Shown in pieces: positions 1 to 5,242 of a DNA stretch of 6,686 nt (the first letter of the stretch is position 1; each line of letters starts with the position of its first letter). The notes beneath the pieces were generated by a model. That model saw only the letters and a program-made list of their open reading frames with translations. It was not told where the DNA came from and did not search any database. A program made the position numbers and the translations under genes. This stretch comes from Succinivibrio sp. (GTDB lineage Bacteria; Pseudomonadota; Gammaproteobacteria; Enterobacterales; Succinivibrionaceae), in contig JAGDBH010000071.1 of the NCBI GenBank assembly GCA_017959135.1, forward strand, positions 1 through 6,686, written 5' to 3'.

Positions 1-347
1 ACGATTGATACGGTGGTGGAGGTAGGAAGACCAAAGGAATTGAAAAGGTTTAAAAGTAGAACATCACAAATCATTACTGCTGCAAAAATCAGCATTATTT
101 CCTCAAAGGAGAACAGCTCCGGGAAAAGCATTCCCTTTCTGGCCACTTCCATCATTCCTGATGAGAAGGTTGCTCCGCAAAGAACGCCCACTGATGCAAC
201 CAGCATAATAACAAATAAGGGAGCGATTCTTGTGCCAACTGCTGAGTTAAGGAAGTTGGCCGCGTCATTACTTACACCTACAAAAAGATCCAAGGTGGCA
301 AGAAGCATTAGCATTACTACTAATATAAAGACAATTGCTTCAAACAT
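1..347 (-). CDS. PiT-family inorganic phosphate transporter, N-terminal part (cut by window edge)
   Basis: This is the first 115 residues of an inner-membrane phosphate permease of the PiT/PHO4 family (PF01384), which imports inorganic or metal-complexed phosphate using an ion gradient. The minus-strand reading begins MFEAIVFILV and is strongly hydrophobic. It carries the family signature GVSNDAANFLNSAVGT at residues 24-39, where the Asn-Asp pair is part of the substrate region. The hairpin-loop motif FGLPTSTTVS follows at residues 105-114, just before the edge. Helices are visible at about 3-22, 43-60 and 84-104. The ATG at 347 is preceded by AGGA (plus-strand TCCT, 353-356) at good spacing. 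The stretch GATFSSGMMEVARKG (58-72) resembles, from memory, the long Bacteroidetes-type PiT proteins more than E. coli PitA. The family assignment is firm; the subtype and the presence of a C-terminal PhoU-like domain cannot be seen here. It is divergent from the regulator at 627. Confidence 0.93.
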   Translation of the reverse strand, partial: MFEAIVFILVVMLMLLATLDLFVGVSNDAANFLNSAVGTRIAPLFVIMLVASVGVLCGATFSSGMMEVARKGMLFPELFSFEEIMLIFAAVMICDVLLLNLFNSFGLPTSTTVSI

Positions 348-381
348 ATTTTTCCTAATTGTGCTCTAACATTTTTTTTGA

Positions 382-390
382 ATTTTAGCA
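382..390 (-). promoter_or_regulatory. Candidate extended -10 promoter for the phosphate transporter
   Basis: Read on the minus strand the bases are TGC-TAAAAT, an extended -10 (TGn) followed by a 5/6 match to TATAAT. Transcription would start near 375, giving a 5' UTR of about 28 nt before the ATG at 347. No convincing -35 hexamer lies upstream, which fits an extended -10 promoter but leaves the call tentative. No PhoB box was seen nearby. Confidence 0.4.
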
Positions 391-556
391 TAAGTTACCT
401 TGGTTTTGGGTAGCCCTGCTGTTCAATGTATTAGACAACTTTCACACGCTGTAAAATTAAGAAATTTCAAGGCAAAAAATTAAAATTATTAACATTTCGC
501 TAATTGTGACAAATATCTCGTTATTTTGGTTCAAAACACCATTTTTTTTAGAAAAA

Positions 557-586
557 TTGAGATTTTGAGATTGCAGATTATATAAT
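557..586 (+). promoter_or_regulatory. Sigma-70 type promoter of the GntR regulator
   Basis: TTGAGA at 557-562 (5/6 match to the -35 consensus) and TATAAT at 581-586 (6/6) are separated by 18 bp, so transcription should start near 593. The -10 box contains the first in-frame ATG (585), so that ATG would lie upstream of the transcript. This promoter therefore argues for translation from the next ATG at 627. Confidence 0.6.
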
Positions 587-626
587 GAAAAGAAAATTTT
601 TAACGTCAAATAAACGTAAAAAAAAT

Positions 627-1280
627 ATGGAACACGACTTACAAAAAGACATTATCTACACCCGAATCAAAGAAATGATAGTCAATGGCACCTTTGCCAT
701 GGGTGAAAAAATCTCTGAAAGAACACTTGAGCAGTCTCTAAAGGCAAACAAGGCCCCTATCAGAGATGCCCTGAAAAGACTTCAGGCTGAAGGTTTGGTA
801 GTGCGTAAGCCAAAAAGCGGAACCTATGTATTCTCTTTATCTCAGAAAGAGCTTCTTAATCTTTTAAACTTCCGATTTGTCATCGAATCTCAGGGAATGA
901 TCCTCTCCTTTGGACAGAATCAGGAGAAGCTTATTGAGAGAACCGAAAACATTATTATGAAGATGAAATCTGCCCTGGCCTTAAATCAGGGTGATGTCTA
1001 TCTTCAGCAGGATTCTCTGTTCCATGAGACTCTGGTTTCTCTGTGTGAGAACAACTACTTTATTACCTCCTTTGAAAGAATCTCTGCAATCATGGATACG
1101 GCAAGAAACTTTCTGGGCAACAATCTTGAGCACATGCAGAAATCAATTGTTGAACATCAGAATATTGCCAATGCAATTCGTGAAAAGAATATCGGTCGTG
1201 TTGTTGAACTTCTGCGCGAACATATTCTTCCGGAGTTTGGAGCATACTGGAAAAACTTCAATCTTTCCGATGCCGACTGA
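627..1280 (+). CDS. GntR-family transcriptional regulator, FCD (FadR-like) subfamily
   Basis: This is a predicted one-component DNA-binding regulator of 217 residues in the cytoplasm. Residues 5-70 form the GntR winged helix-turn-helix, including KISERTLEQSLKANKAPIRDALKRL (28-52) and the wing GLVVRKPKSGTYV (56-68). Residues 75-205 are an all-helical FCD ligand-binding domain. The usual metal-ligand pattern of that domain appears intact: D129 and H133 in QQDSLFHETL, H177 in EHQNI and H199 in REHI. FCD proteins typically bind a metal together with a small carboxylic acid; the effector here is unknown. I chose the ATG at 627 because the upstream in-frame ATG at 585 lies inside the -10 box and would add a basic 14-residue tail. 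Neither start has a clear Shine-Dalgarno. Possible targets are itself and the divergent phosphate transporter gene, by position only. No intrinsic terminator was found after the stop codon. Confidence 0.88.
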   Translation: MEHDLQKDIIYTRIKEMIVNGTFAMGEKISERTLEQSLKANKAPIRDALKRLQAEGLVVRKPKSGTYVFSLSQKELLNLLNFRFVIESQGMILSFGQNQEKLIERTENIIMKMKSALALNQGDVYLQQDSLFHETLVSLCENNYFITSFERISAIMDTARNFLGNNLEHMQKSIVEHQNIANAIREKNIGRVVELLREHILPEFGAYWKNFNLSDAD

Positions 1281-1317
1281 TTTTTAGATACTCGGTATTC
1301 CCTACTCTGTAAAAGCC

Positions 1318-1326
1318 TGCCATAAT
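1318..1326 (+). promoter_or_regulatory. Candidate extended -10 promoter for corA
   Basis: TGC-CATAAT is an extended -10 with a 5/6 hexamer, placing a start near 1333 and producing a corA leader of about 165 nt. No good -35 is visible. Read-through from the upstream regulator gene is the alternative source of corA transcript. Confidence 0.35.
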
Positions 1327-1328
1327 TT

Positions 1329-1399
1329 CACACAAAGAAATTTCAAATAATATGTTTTTTTGTGTGGCAAAATTTTTTCTTTTGTGAAAAAATACACAC
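1329..1399 (+). promoter_or_regulatory. Leader region with two mutually exclusive hairpins upstream of corA
   Basis: GTGTG at 1362-1366 can pair with CACAC on either side. Upstream, CACACAAA (1329-1336) pairs perfectly with TTTGTGTG (1359-1366); a G-T wobble and AAA/TTT extend it to about 12 bp around a 14-nt loop. Downstream, GTGTG (1362-1366) pairs with CACAC (1395-1399), enclosing the perfect stem ATTTTTTC (1372-1379) / GAAAAAAT (1386-1393) with loop TTTTGT. The two folds share the GTGTG strand and cannot coexist. If transcription starts near 1333 the first stem is shortened to about 8 bp. The pairing is seen in the sequence; a regulatory role is inferred. Confidence 0.4.
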
Positions 1400-1444
1400 G
1401 GAAAACAATTGGTAGCTTTGGGCTGAAAGAAACAGCCTTATGCC

Positions 1445-1501
1445 ATGCTGCTAGTGCGAATAACCAAACAGCATCTGCTGTTTTTCGGAGAATCCAGATG
1501 A
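1445..1501 (+). CDS. Possible 18-codon leader peptide overlapping the corA start
   Basis: The frame reads MLLVRITKQHLLFFGESR and stops at TGA (1499-1501), which overlaps the corA ATG (1498-1500) as ATGA. Its translation would run through the hairpin at 1466-1483 and end exactly where corA translation begins, an arrangement suited to translational coupling or attenuation. Salmonella corA is known to have a short leader ORF (corL) that controls its expression; I see no claim to sequence homology. There is no clear Shine-Dalgarno in front of the ATG at 1445, and a frame this short can arise by chance, so this is a candidate only. Confidence 0.25.
   Translation: MLLVRITKQHLLFFGESR
1466..1485 (+). 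terminator. Terminator- or attenuator-like hairpin just before the corA ribosome binding site
   Basis: AAACAGCA (1466-1473) and TGCTGTTT (1476-1483) form a perfect 8-bp inverted repeat separated by TC, so the practical fold is AAACAGC with a 4-nt loop, followed by a T run through 1485. It sits one base before the GGAG of corA. ATGCTG at 1445-1450 is complementary to CAGCAT at 1469-1474 and could form a competing stem. An earlier small hairpin, GGCTG/CAGCC (1421-1437), lies upstream. The short T tract, partly used in the stem, makes strong intrinsic termination uncertain; masking of the ribosome binding site is an alternative. Confidence 0.45.
1487..1490 (+). promoter_or_regulatory. Ribosome binding site that fixes the corA start
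   Basis: GGAG lies 7 nt before the ATG at 1498. It supports that start over the in-frame TTG at 1360, which would add 46 residues with no counterpart in E. coli CorA. Confidence 0.7.
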
Positions 1502-2451
1502 TCTCAGCATGCCTTTTAAATGAAGAAGACGATACCCTAGCTATCGTCCCAATTAAAACAACCGAGCCACTGCCTTCAGATGTTATCTGGCTTGATGTTA
1601 ATCAGCCTGATGAGGAAGAGCGTAGCTGGCTTGAAGCTTTACTTGTGGAAGATGTCCCTGAAGAGGACGAGATGGATGACATTGAGTCATCATCACGTTT
1701 CCGTGTAGGTCCTGACGGTGTACATATCCTTTCCTTATTCCCACAGAGAATTTCTAACGAAACTCATGGTGTGAACATGTCTTTCACAATGAGAAAGAAT
1801 CTTCTGATCTCTTTCCGTGAGGATGATATTTCCATTGTCAGACTACTTCGCTACTACATAAGACATAATAAGGTTGATATACGTTCTGCTTTAGATATCC
1901 TGGTTAAACTTCAGGAGCTTAAGGTAGATCAGTTATCTGATTTGATCGAGGATGCATACAGCACTCTGGAAGAAACTTCTGATCAGATAACTGATGAACT
2001 GCATGTGGATGAAACCTTGGAGGAGCTTGTAAATCAGGAGGAGTTGAACTCCCAGATTCTGCAGGCGCTTCACGATACCAGAAGAGCTCTAAGATTCATC
2101 AGAAAGACCTTCGGCAGTTCATTGGAAGATCGCCAGATTAGAATTCTGGATGAGGTTTTAACCGATATTGAGTCTATTCTGCCTCATACCTCATTTATTT
2201 CTAACAAGATTAACTTCCAGCTGGAAGCTTCCATGGGCTATACCAATCAGAAGCAGAACAGCATCATCAAGATCTTCTCAGTGGCGGCAGTAGTTTTCAT
2301 GCCTCCTACCTGGATTGCATCTGTGTACGGAATGAACTTCAAGTTCATGCCTGAGCTTGAATGGTACTGGGGTTACCCACTGTCCATCGGTCTTATGATT
2401 ATGTCTGCAGCTATAACCTATTTCTTCTTCAGAAAGAAAGGCTGGCTATAG
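1498..2451 (+). CDS. corA: CorA magnesium/cobalt transport channel
   Basis: CorA is a homopentameric inner-membrane channel, the main constitutive route for Mg2+ uptake, also passing Co2+ and Ni2+. The 317-residue product matches the E. coli protein (316 residues) along its whole length. The acidic N-terminal cytoplasmic domain (1-240) includes VIWLDVNQPDEEER (29-42) and EDEMDDIESSSRF (56-68). A long helical stretch full of Glu and Leu follows, with LHDTRRALRFIRK in its middle. The pore helix about 255-277 ends in the signature YGMNF, with GMN at 278-280, followed by the periplasmic loop MPELEW. The second membrane helix is about 291-311, and a basic tail RKKGWL closes the protein. The start is set by the GGAG 7 nt upstream and by the alignment of MISACLL with E. 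coli MLSAFQL. The structured leader suggests post-initiation control, perhaps by Mg2+. The gene ends before a terminator shared with the convergent Nudix gene. Confidence 0.96.
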   Translation: MISACLLNEEDDTLAIVPIKTTEPLPSDVIWLDVNQPDEEERSWLEALLVEDVPEEDEMDDIESSSRFRVGPDGVHILSLFPQRISNETHGVNMSFTMRKNLLISFREDDISIVRLLRYYIRHNKVDIRSALDILVKLQELKVDQLSDLIEDAYSTLEETSDQITDELHVDETLEELVNQEELNSQILQALHDTRRALRFIRKTFGSSLEDRQIRILDEVLTDIESILPHTSFISNKINFQLEASMGYTNQKQNSIIKIFSVAAVVFMPPTWIASVYGMNFKFMPELEWYWGYPLSIGLMIMSAAITYFFFRKKGWL

Positions 2452-2480
2452 TTAAGGACTTCAGAGAAGATAATTACGAT

Positions 2481-2507
2481 AAAGGCTGGGATAAAATCTC
2501 AGCCTTT
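2481..2507. terminator. Shared bidirectional hairpin terminator between corA and the Nudix gene
   Basis: AAAGGCTG (2481-2488) pairs with CAGCCTTT (2500-2507). A G-T wobble and GAT/ATC extend the stem to 12 bp around an AAA loop. A-rich and T-rich flanks are present on both sides, and the two genes converge here, so it can serve either strand. The T tails are short, which lowers certainty about efficiency. Confidence 0.75.
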
Positions 2508-2535
2508 AACATATATAAAGATACTTTCTTAAATT

Positions 2536-3066
2536 CTACTTGATAAGCCCCTGCTCTTTTGCCCTTTTAACAATTTCCTTAAAGGCAACTACAGAATCAT
2601 AGGCAGTTGAGTCAGCTAGTCTTAGAACATCATCTTCAGACAGGTACAGAATTCCTGAAACCTCACTCTTCTGTCTTACAGTGATACTGTCTGTAACTGC
2701 AAGATAGAGATAACCGTAGAAAAAGCGCATTCCACTCTTTGAGATAATCTTGTGAGGACCAAAACTGTGGAATTCACAGGATGGTAAATCAGCATCCACA
2801 CCAATCTCTTCTAAAAGTTCTCTTTTGGCACTTAGAATTTCATCCTCACCATGCTGCATAACGCCACCTACTACAGCATCAAAGGTACCAGGAGAATAAT
2901 CCTTGCACAGTGTTCTGATTTCAATCAGAAACTTGCCGCTGTGATCCATTACCGCAATATAGGATGCTCTGTGAGGGAGCTGATCTTTTCTCATTTCCCT
3001 GCGGGTAACAGTTTTTATGATGTTATTGTCCTCATCAACAATATCTACTAATTCGGTTGCTGACAT
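2536..3066 (-). CDS. yfcD: Nudix hydrolase, YfcD-like
   Basis: This is a predicted 176-residue cytoplasmic Nudix enzyme hydrolysing a nucleoside-diphosphate-linked or related substrate with divalent metal; the actual substrate is unknown. The Nudix box GX5EX7REUXEEXGU is complete at residues 68-90 (G68, E74, R82-E83, E86-E87, G89), so the catalytic metal ligands are intact. The N-terminus ELVDIVDEDNNII (5-17) and HRASYIAVMD (32-41) closely follow E. coli YfcD, a protein grouped with the isopentenyl-diphosphate isomerase-like branch of the superfamily. That resemblance is from memory. The C-terminal third contains the usual substrate-side features LSEDDVLRLADSTAYDS. The ATG at 3066 is preceded by GGAG (plus-strand CTCC, 3075-3078) at 8 nt. 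The gene stands alone, convergent with corA and divergent from slyX. Confidence 0.88.
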   Translation of the reverse strand: MSATELVDIVDEDNNIIKTVTRREMRKDQLPHRASYIAVMDHSGKFLIEIRTLCKDYSPGTFDAVVGGVMQHGEDEILSAKRELLEEIGVDADLPSCEFHSFGPHKIISKSGMRFFYGYLYLAVTDSITVRQKSEVSGILYLSEDDVLRLADSTAYDSVVAFKEIVKRAKEQGLIK

Positions 3067-3095
3067 GATTTATTCTCCAAAAATTTGCTAAAAAG

Positions 3096-3103
3096 ATTAT
3101 AAT
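3096..3103. promoter_or_regulatory. Overlapping divergent -10 elements for the Nudix gene and slyX
   Basis: The palindrome ATTATAAT gives a perfect TATAAT on both strands: 3098-3103 rightward and 3096-3101 leftward. It lies 30-33 bp from each flanking start codon, in a gap of only 69 bp. No good -35 hexamer is visible in either direction, so at least one direction may be weak or activator-dependent. Confidence 0.4.
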
Positions 3104-3135
3104 TTCAAAAATCAAAAAAGTGACGGATTTTTTTT

Positions 3136-3345
3136 ATGGTAAGAGAAAACAGAAACGACATTATTTCACTTGAGGAAAAGATTGCCTGGCTTGAAGATAT
3201 CATCGAGAGACAGTCAAAGGAACTAAGTGATTTATATGACAAGATGGATAAACTAGAGCGACAGTTTAAGGTTCTTTATTCTAAGGTTGGAGATCCTTAT
3301 GCAACCCGTTCTCAAAAGGATGAAGTTCCGCCACCTCATTATTAG
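3136..3345 (+). CDS. slyX: SlyX family protein
   Basis: This is a 69-residue protein of the SlyX family, a small conserved proteobacterial protein of unknown function. Residues 10-50 (from ISLEEKIAWLEDII onward) form a heptad-rich coiled coil that probably self-associates. The last five residues, PPPHY, are the family hallmark also ending E. coli SlyX (72 residues). No signal peptide or membrane segment is present, so it should be cytoplasmic. A weak GGA (3125-3127) lies 8 nt before the ATG, separated from it by a run of T. The lipoprotein gene begins only 15 nt after the stop, suggesting co-transcription. In E. coli slyX is near slyD, which is not visible here, so the neighbourhood differs. 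Confidence 0.92.
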   Translation: MVRENRNDIISLEEKIAWLEDIIERQSKELSDLYDKMDKLERQFKVLYSKVGDPYATRSQKDEVPPPHY

Positions 3346-3360
3346 TCTCAAGGTATTTTT

Positions 3361-4002
3361 ATGAAAAAACTAGTAATTCTTCTGCAGCTTTTTGCTGTAA
3401 TGTTCGTAACCGCCTGCTCTAACGGTGAGCATGTTGTTGATTTAAAATCCCCTATTGAAGTTGTTTCAGATGGAACCGGTCCAAAGGTTTGCATTGCTGA
3501 TGTTACCGACAACCGTCTGTTTGTAGGCAATGAGAATCAGCCAAATCTGCCATCTGGCGAGATTTTAAGTCCTGATTACAAATCACGTGCCTACGCAAGA
3601 TTAAAGAACAGCTTTGGCTCTCAGACCGGCGCAATGCTTCTGCCACGTGACAAGACCGTAACCATGGTTGTAAGAGAGGTTTTAGAGAGAGCTTTAAGCG
3701 ATGACGGCTATACCGTTGTACAGGACAGCGCAGCTGAGGATTCAGACACCATCATTATGGCTGTAAGCATCAAGCAGTTCTGGACCTGGGCTGGCCTTCA
3801 GAAGATCAACGATAACATCAACAGTGATATCGAGCTTGACGTATATACCCAGAATCAGGGAAATCAGAAACACTTTAATCTTAAGAACAGACAGACCAGA
3901 AAAGTGCTGACTGATACCAGAACTCTGTACAAGACAACTACTGAGCAGTCTTTAGCAAACATCTACAATCTAGCTTTAGAAAAGTTCAGAAATCTACAGT
4001 AA
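3361..4002 (+). CDS. YajG-like outer-membrane lipoprotein
   Basis: The 213-residue product has a type II signal peptide: basic MKK, hydrophobic LVILLQLFAVMFV, then the lipobox VTAC with the lipidated cysteine at 19. Serine follows that cysteine, so by the usual +2 rule it should be sorted to the outer membrane. The mature part contains KTVTMVVREVLERALSDDGYTVV (98-120), then a strand leading to IKQFWTWAG (137-145). This pattern is shared with YajG and related proteobacterial lipoproteins (Lipoprotein_16 type), in which an extended helix precedes a GY and a repeated aromatic strand. Function in that family is not well defined. AAGG at 3350-3353 supports the ATG at 3361. It follows slyX by 15 nt, so the two probably share a transcript. 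Family assignment is from motif resemblance and is moderate; the lipoprotein call is strong. Confidence 0.75.
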   Translation: MKKLVILLQLFAVMFVTACSNGEHVVDLKSPIEVVSDGTGPKVCIADVTDNRLFVGNENQPNLPSGEILSPDYKSRAYARLKNSFGSQTGAMLLPRDKTVTMVVREVLERALSDDGYTVVQDSAAEDSDTIIMAVSIKQFWTWAGLQKINDNINSDIELDVYTQNQGNQKHFNLKNRQTRKVLTDTRTLYKTTTEQSLANIYNLALEKFRNLQ

Positions 4003-4166
4003 TCATCTATTCAGATAAGCCTCAGGCTCTATTTCCTGATGCTTGTCATTTCTATCTTCCATCCTCTACTCTATTAACTGCTCTGAAAAACAATCTTTTT
4101 TCACCATCCTCTTAATAATTAAACGAAAATTTGTAACTTTTTTTATCTTATCTGGCCTCAATAAAA
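4003..4166 (+). promoter_or_regulatory. C-rich, G-poor gap, possible Rho-dependent termination zone
   Basis: No gene is supported here. From about 4042 to 4112 the top strand has roughly 22 C and 3 G in 71 bases and is unusually pyrimidine-rich, the composition expected of a Rho-utilisation region. Only a weak hairpin (AGCC-TCA-GGCT, near 4018-4028) is present and no intrinsic terminator follows the lipoprotein gene. The 9-mer CCATCCTCT occurs twice (4059-4067 and 4104-4112). Confidence 0.35.
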
Positions 4167-4196
4167 TTGAAAAAATCCCATCTCAAAGCGTATAAT
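4167..4196 (+). promoter_or_regulatory. Strong sigma-70 promoter of the lipoprotein-membrane protein-asnS cluster
   Basis: TTGAAA (4167-4172) and a perfect TATAAT (4191-4196) are 18 bp apart. Transcription would start near 4203, about 29 nt before the first gene. No comparable promoter is visible directly before asnS. Confidence 0.65.
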
Positions 4197-4231
4197 GTTC
4201 AATCAGTTTTTATTTATTTTGATTATTGATT

Positions 4232-4705
4232 ATGAAAAAAATGCTTATCGCAGTTGCAGGTTCACTTGCCCTGCTTGCAGCTGGCTGTACATCACTTCCA
4301 GAGGGCGCTCGTAAGATGACTCTGAATATCAACTCTGTTGAGTTTCAGAATAAAAACAATGTTGAAGGCTTTTTAGTTGATTACACTGTTCATCACTCAT
4401 CTGCCGAACCAATGCCAATTGACAAGGTTAAAATCAATATCAAACTAAATGGCAGAGAAGCTGCTAATTATGTAAATGACAATGAGTTCCTCATCCAGCA
4501 TCTTGAGGATAAGCAGTTTCAGACCTTTGTTCCAGCCAACAAGACCTATGCTGTTGCAAAGAAGAGTCTGATTTCAAATCCAATGCTACAGCTGCAGGTT
4601 GATGCAACTGTTGAGATTATCGTTGATGAGAACAGCAAACACGCTGAGTCTGCATTCAACGTCAAGAAAAACTATAAAGGTATAATCCATGGCACAGCTA
4701 ACTAA
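4232..4705 (+). CDS. Small lipoprotein with LEA-2/WHy-like domain
   Basis: The product is 157 residues with a clear lipoprotein signal: MKKMLIAVAGSLALL followed by the lipobox AAGC, cysteine 19 and then Thr. It is therefore predicted to be lipidated and outer-membrane bound, facing the periplasm. The mature part is a beta-rich domain. The strand pattern in LNINSVEFQNKNNVEGFLVDY, then VKINIKLNGREAANY and a late VDATVEIIV, resembles the LEA type 2 / WHy fold seen in bacterial LEA14-like lipoproteins. That fold call is inference. I do not recognise a named orthologue. The chosen ATG (4232) follows a TTG two codons earlier; no Shine-Dalgarno is visible in the AU-rich 5' UTR. The next gene begins inside its 3' end, so the two proteins are probably made together and may act together in the envelope. 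Confidence 0.8.
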   Translation: MKKMLIAVAGSLALLAAGCTSLPEGARKMTLNINSVEFQNKNNVEGFLVDYTVHHSSAEPMPIDKVKINIKLNGREAANYVNDNEFLIQHLEDKQFQTFVPANKTYAVAKKSLISNPMLQLQVDATVEIIVDENSKHAESAFNVKKNYKGIIHGTAN

Positions 4706-5222
4706 CGCAGACTACAGAAAGAATTCTTTCGAACCAAGAATTGCTGTTGTACAGTTAATCTTCGGTATCATCTATGGATTCGTAACCGGTATCGGCATCA
4801 TTCTGGCTTTCAGAGTATTAGAGGCTACTGGTGAGCAGCCATGGCTTCAGTATTTCTTTGTTGTGCTGTTTGGTATTCTTGCCGGCAAGAGTTTCTATAT
4901 CTATGCAAAAACACGTATTGCCCAGAATACAGGCATACAGGTTGTTGCAAAGGTTGACAATATCGTTCCAACCCACGGTATCACTATTGTTGAAGGCATG
5001 CTGATGATGCCTGATGATACTACTCTTCCAATCGAGAGCCGCTTTGCAGGTGAAAACGTTGCCCACGAGCTGAAGAGATTTCTGGATGAGAACAAGACCA
5101 AGAAGCTTCCTGCTTTACTGGTTAACAAAGATACCAAGCATCCAAAGGGACAGTTCCTGGTTAAGACACGTGCAGGACATCTGGATCCTGAATACATGAA
5201 TTCATTAAAAACAAGTAAATAA
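4689..5222 (+). CDS. Uncharacterised inner-membrane protein with two helices
   Basis: I do not recognise this 177-residue protein. Two membrane helices are evident, about 18-41 ([20 protein letters not shown] onward) and 53-73 ([20 protein letters not shown]), joined by a short loop. They are followed by a soluble region of about 100 residues (74-177) rich in charged residues and beta-prone stretches. By the positive-inside rule both termini should be cytoplasmic. The soluble region has no motif I can assign. The start overlaps the preceding lipoprotein gene by 17 nt and has AAAGG (4676-4680) 8 nt upstream, inside that gene, which indicates translational coupling. asnS begins 20 nt after its stop. 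The antisense open frames in this stretch are shadows: this strand has the ribosome binding site and the hydrophobic pattern. It may be lineage-restricted. Confidence 0.8.
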   Translation: MAQLTNADYRKNSFEPRIAVVQLIFGIIYGFVTGIGIILAFRVLEATGEQPWLQYFFVVLFGILAGKSFYIYAKTRIAQNTGIQVVAKVDNIVPTHGITIVEGMLMMPDDTTLPIESRFAGENVAHELKRFLDENKTKKLPALLVNKDTKHPKGQFLVKTRAGHLDPEYMNSLKTSK

Positions 5223-5242
5223 TAATTAGGATTATTCATATT

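Larger units (their letters stand above)
348..626. promoter_or_regulatory. Divergent intergenic control region between pit-like gene and gntR-like gene
   Basis: This AT-rich gap of about 280 bp holds no supportable gene; the plus-strand open frame crossing into it from the left is the antisense shadow of the transporter. It contains the leftward extended -10 at 382-390, the rightward promoter at 557-586 and a small palindrome TTGT-G-ACAA at 504-512. That palindrome has the general TTGTnnACAA look of many GntR-family operators and lies about 45 bp upstream of the regulator's -35. A tandem 8-bp repeat (TTGAGATT twice, 557-572) spans the -35 element. Binding of the adjacent regulator to either element is inference. 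Confidence 0.5.

Noticed and set aside
13..369. Plus-strand open frame of 118 codons at the left edge
   Set aside because: It is antisense to the phosphate transporter, whose minus-strand translation carries unmistakable PiT motifs and a ribosome binding site.
505..520. CRP-like site TGTGA-N6-TCTCG
   Set aside because: Only the left half-site matches; the right half has 3 of 5 bases.
348..584. PhoB box upstream of the phosphate transporter
   Set aside because: CTGTAAA-like fragments occur but no paired CTGTCAT-type direct repeats at 11-bp spacing are present.
991..1287. Second plus-strand frame of 98 codons within the regulator
   Set aside because: It overlaps the FCD domain of the GntR regulator in another frame and shows no family features.
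1352..1387. 11-codon frame MFFCVAKFFLL as a leader peptide
   Set aside because: No Shine-Dalgarno, very T-rich sequence that easily makes hydrophobic short frames, and it ends far from corA; weaker than the candidate at 1445.
1360..1497. N-terminal extension of CorA from a TTG at 1360
   Set aside because: The extra 46 residues have no match in CorA, the TTG has no ribosome binding site, and the ATG at 1498 has GGAG at 7 nt and gives the expected length.
4818..5239. Minus-strand open frames opposite the membrane protein gene
   Set aside because: They are shadows of a plus-strand gene that has a ribosome binding site, two membrane helices and operon spacing.
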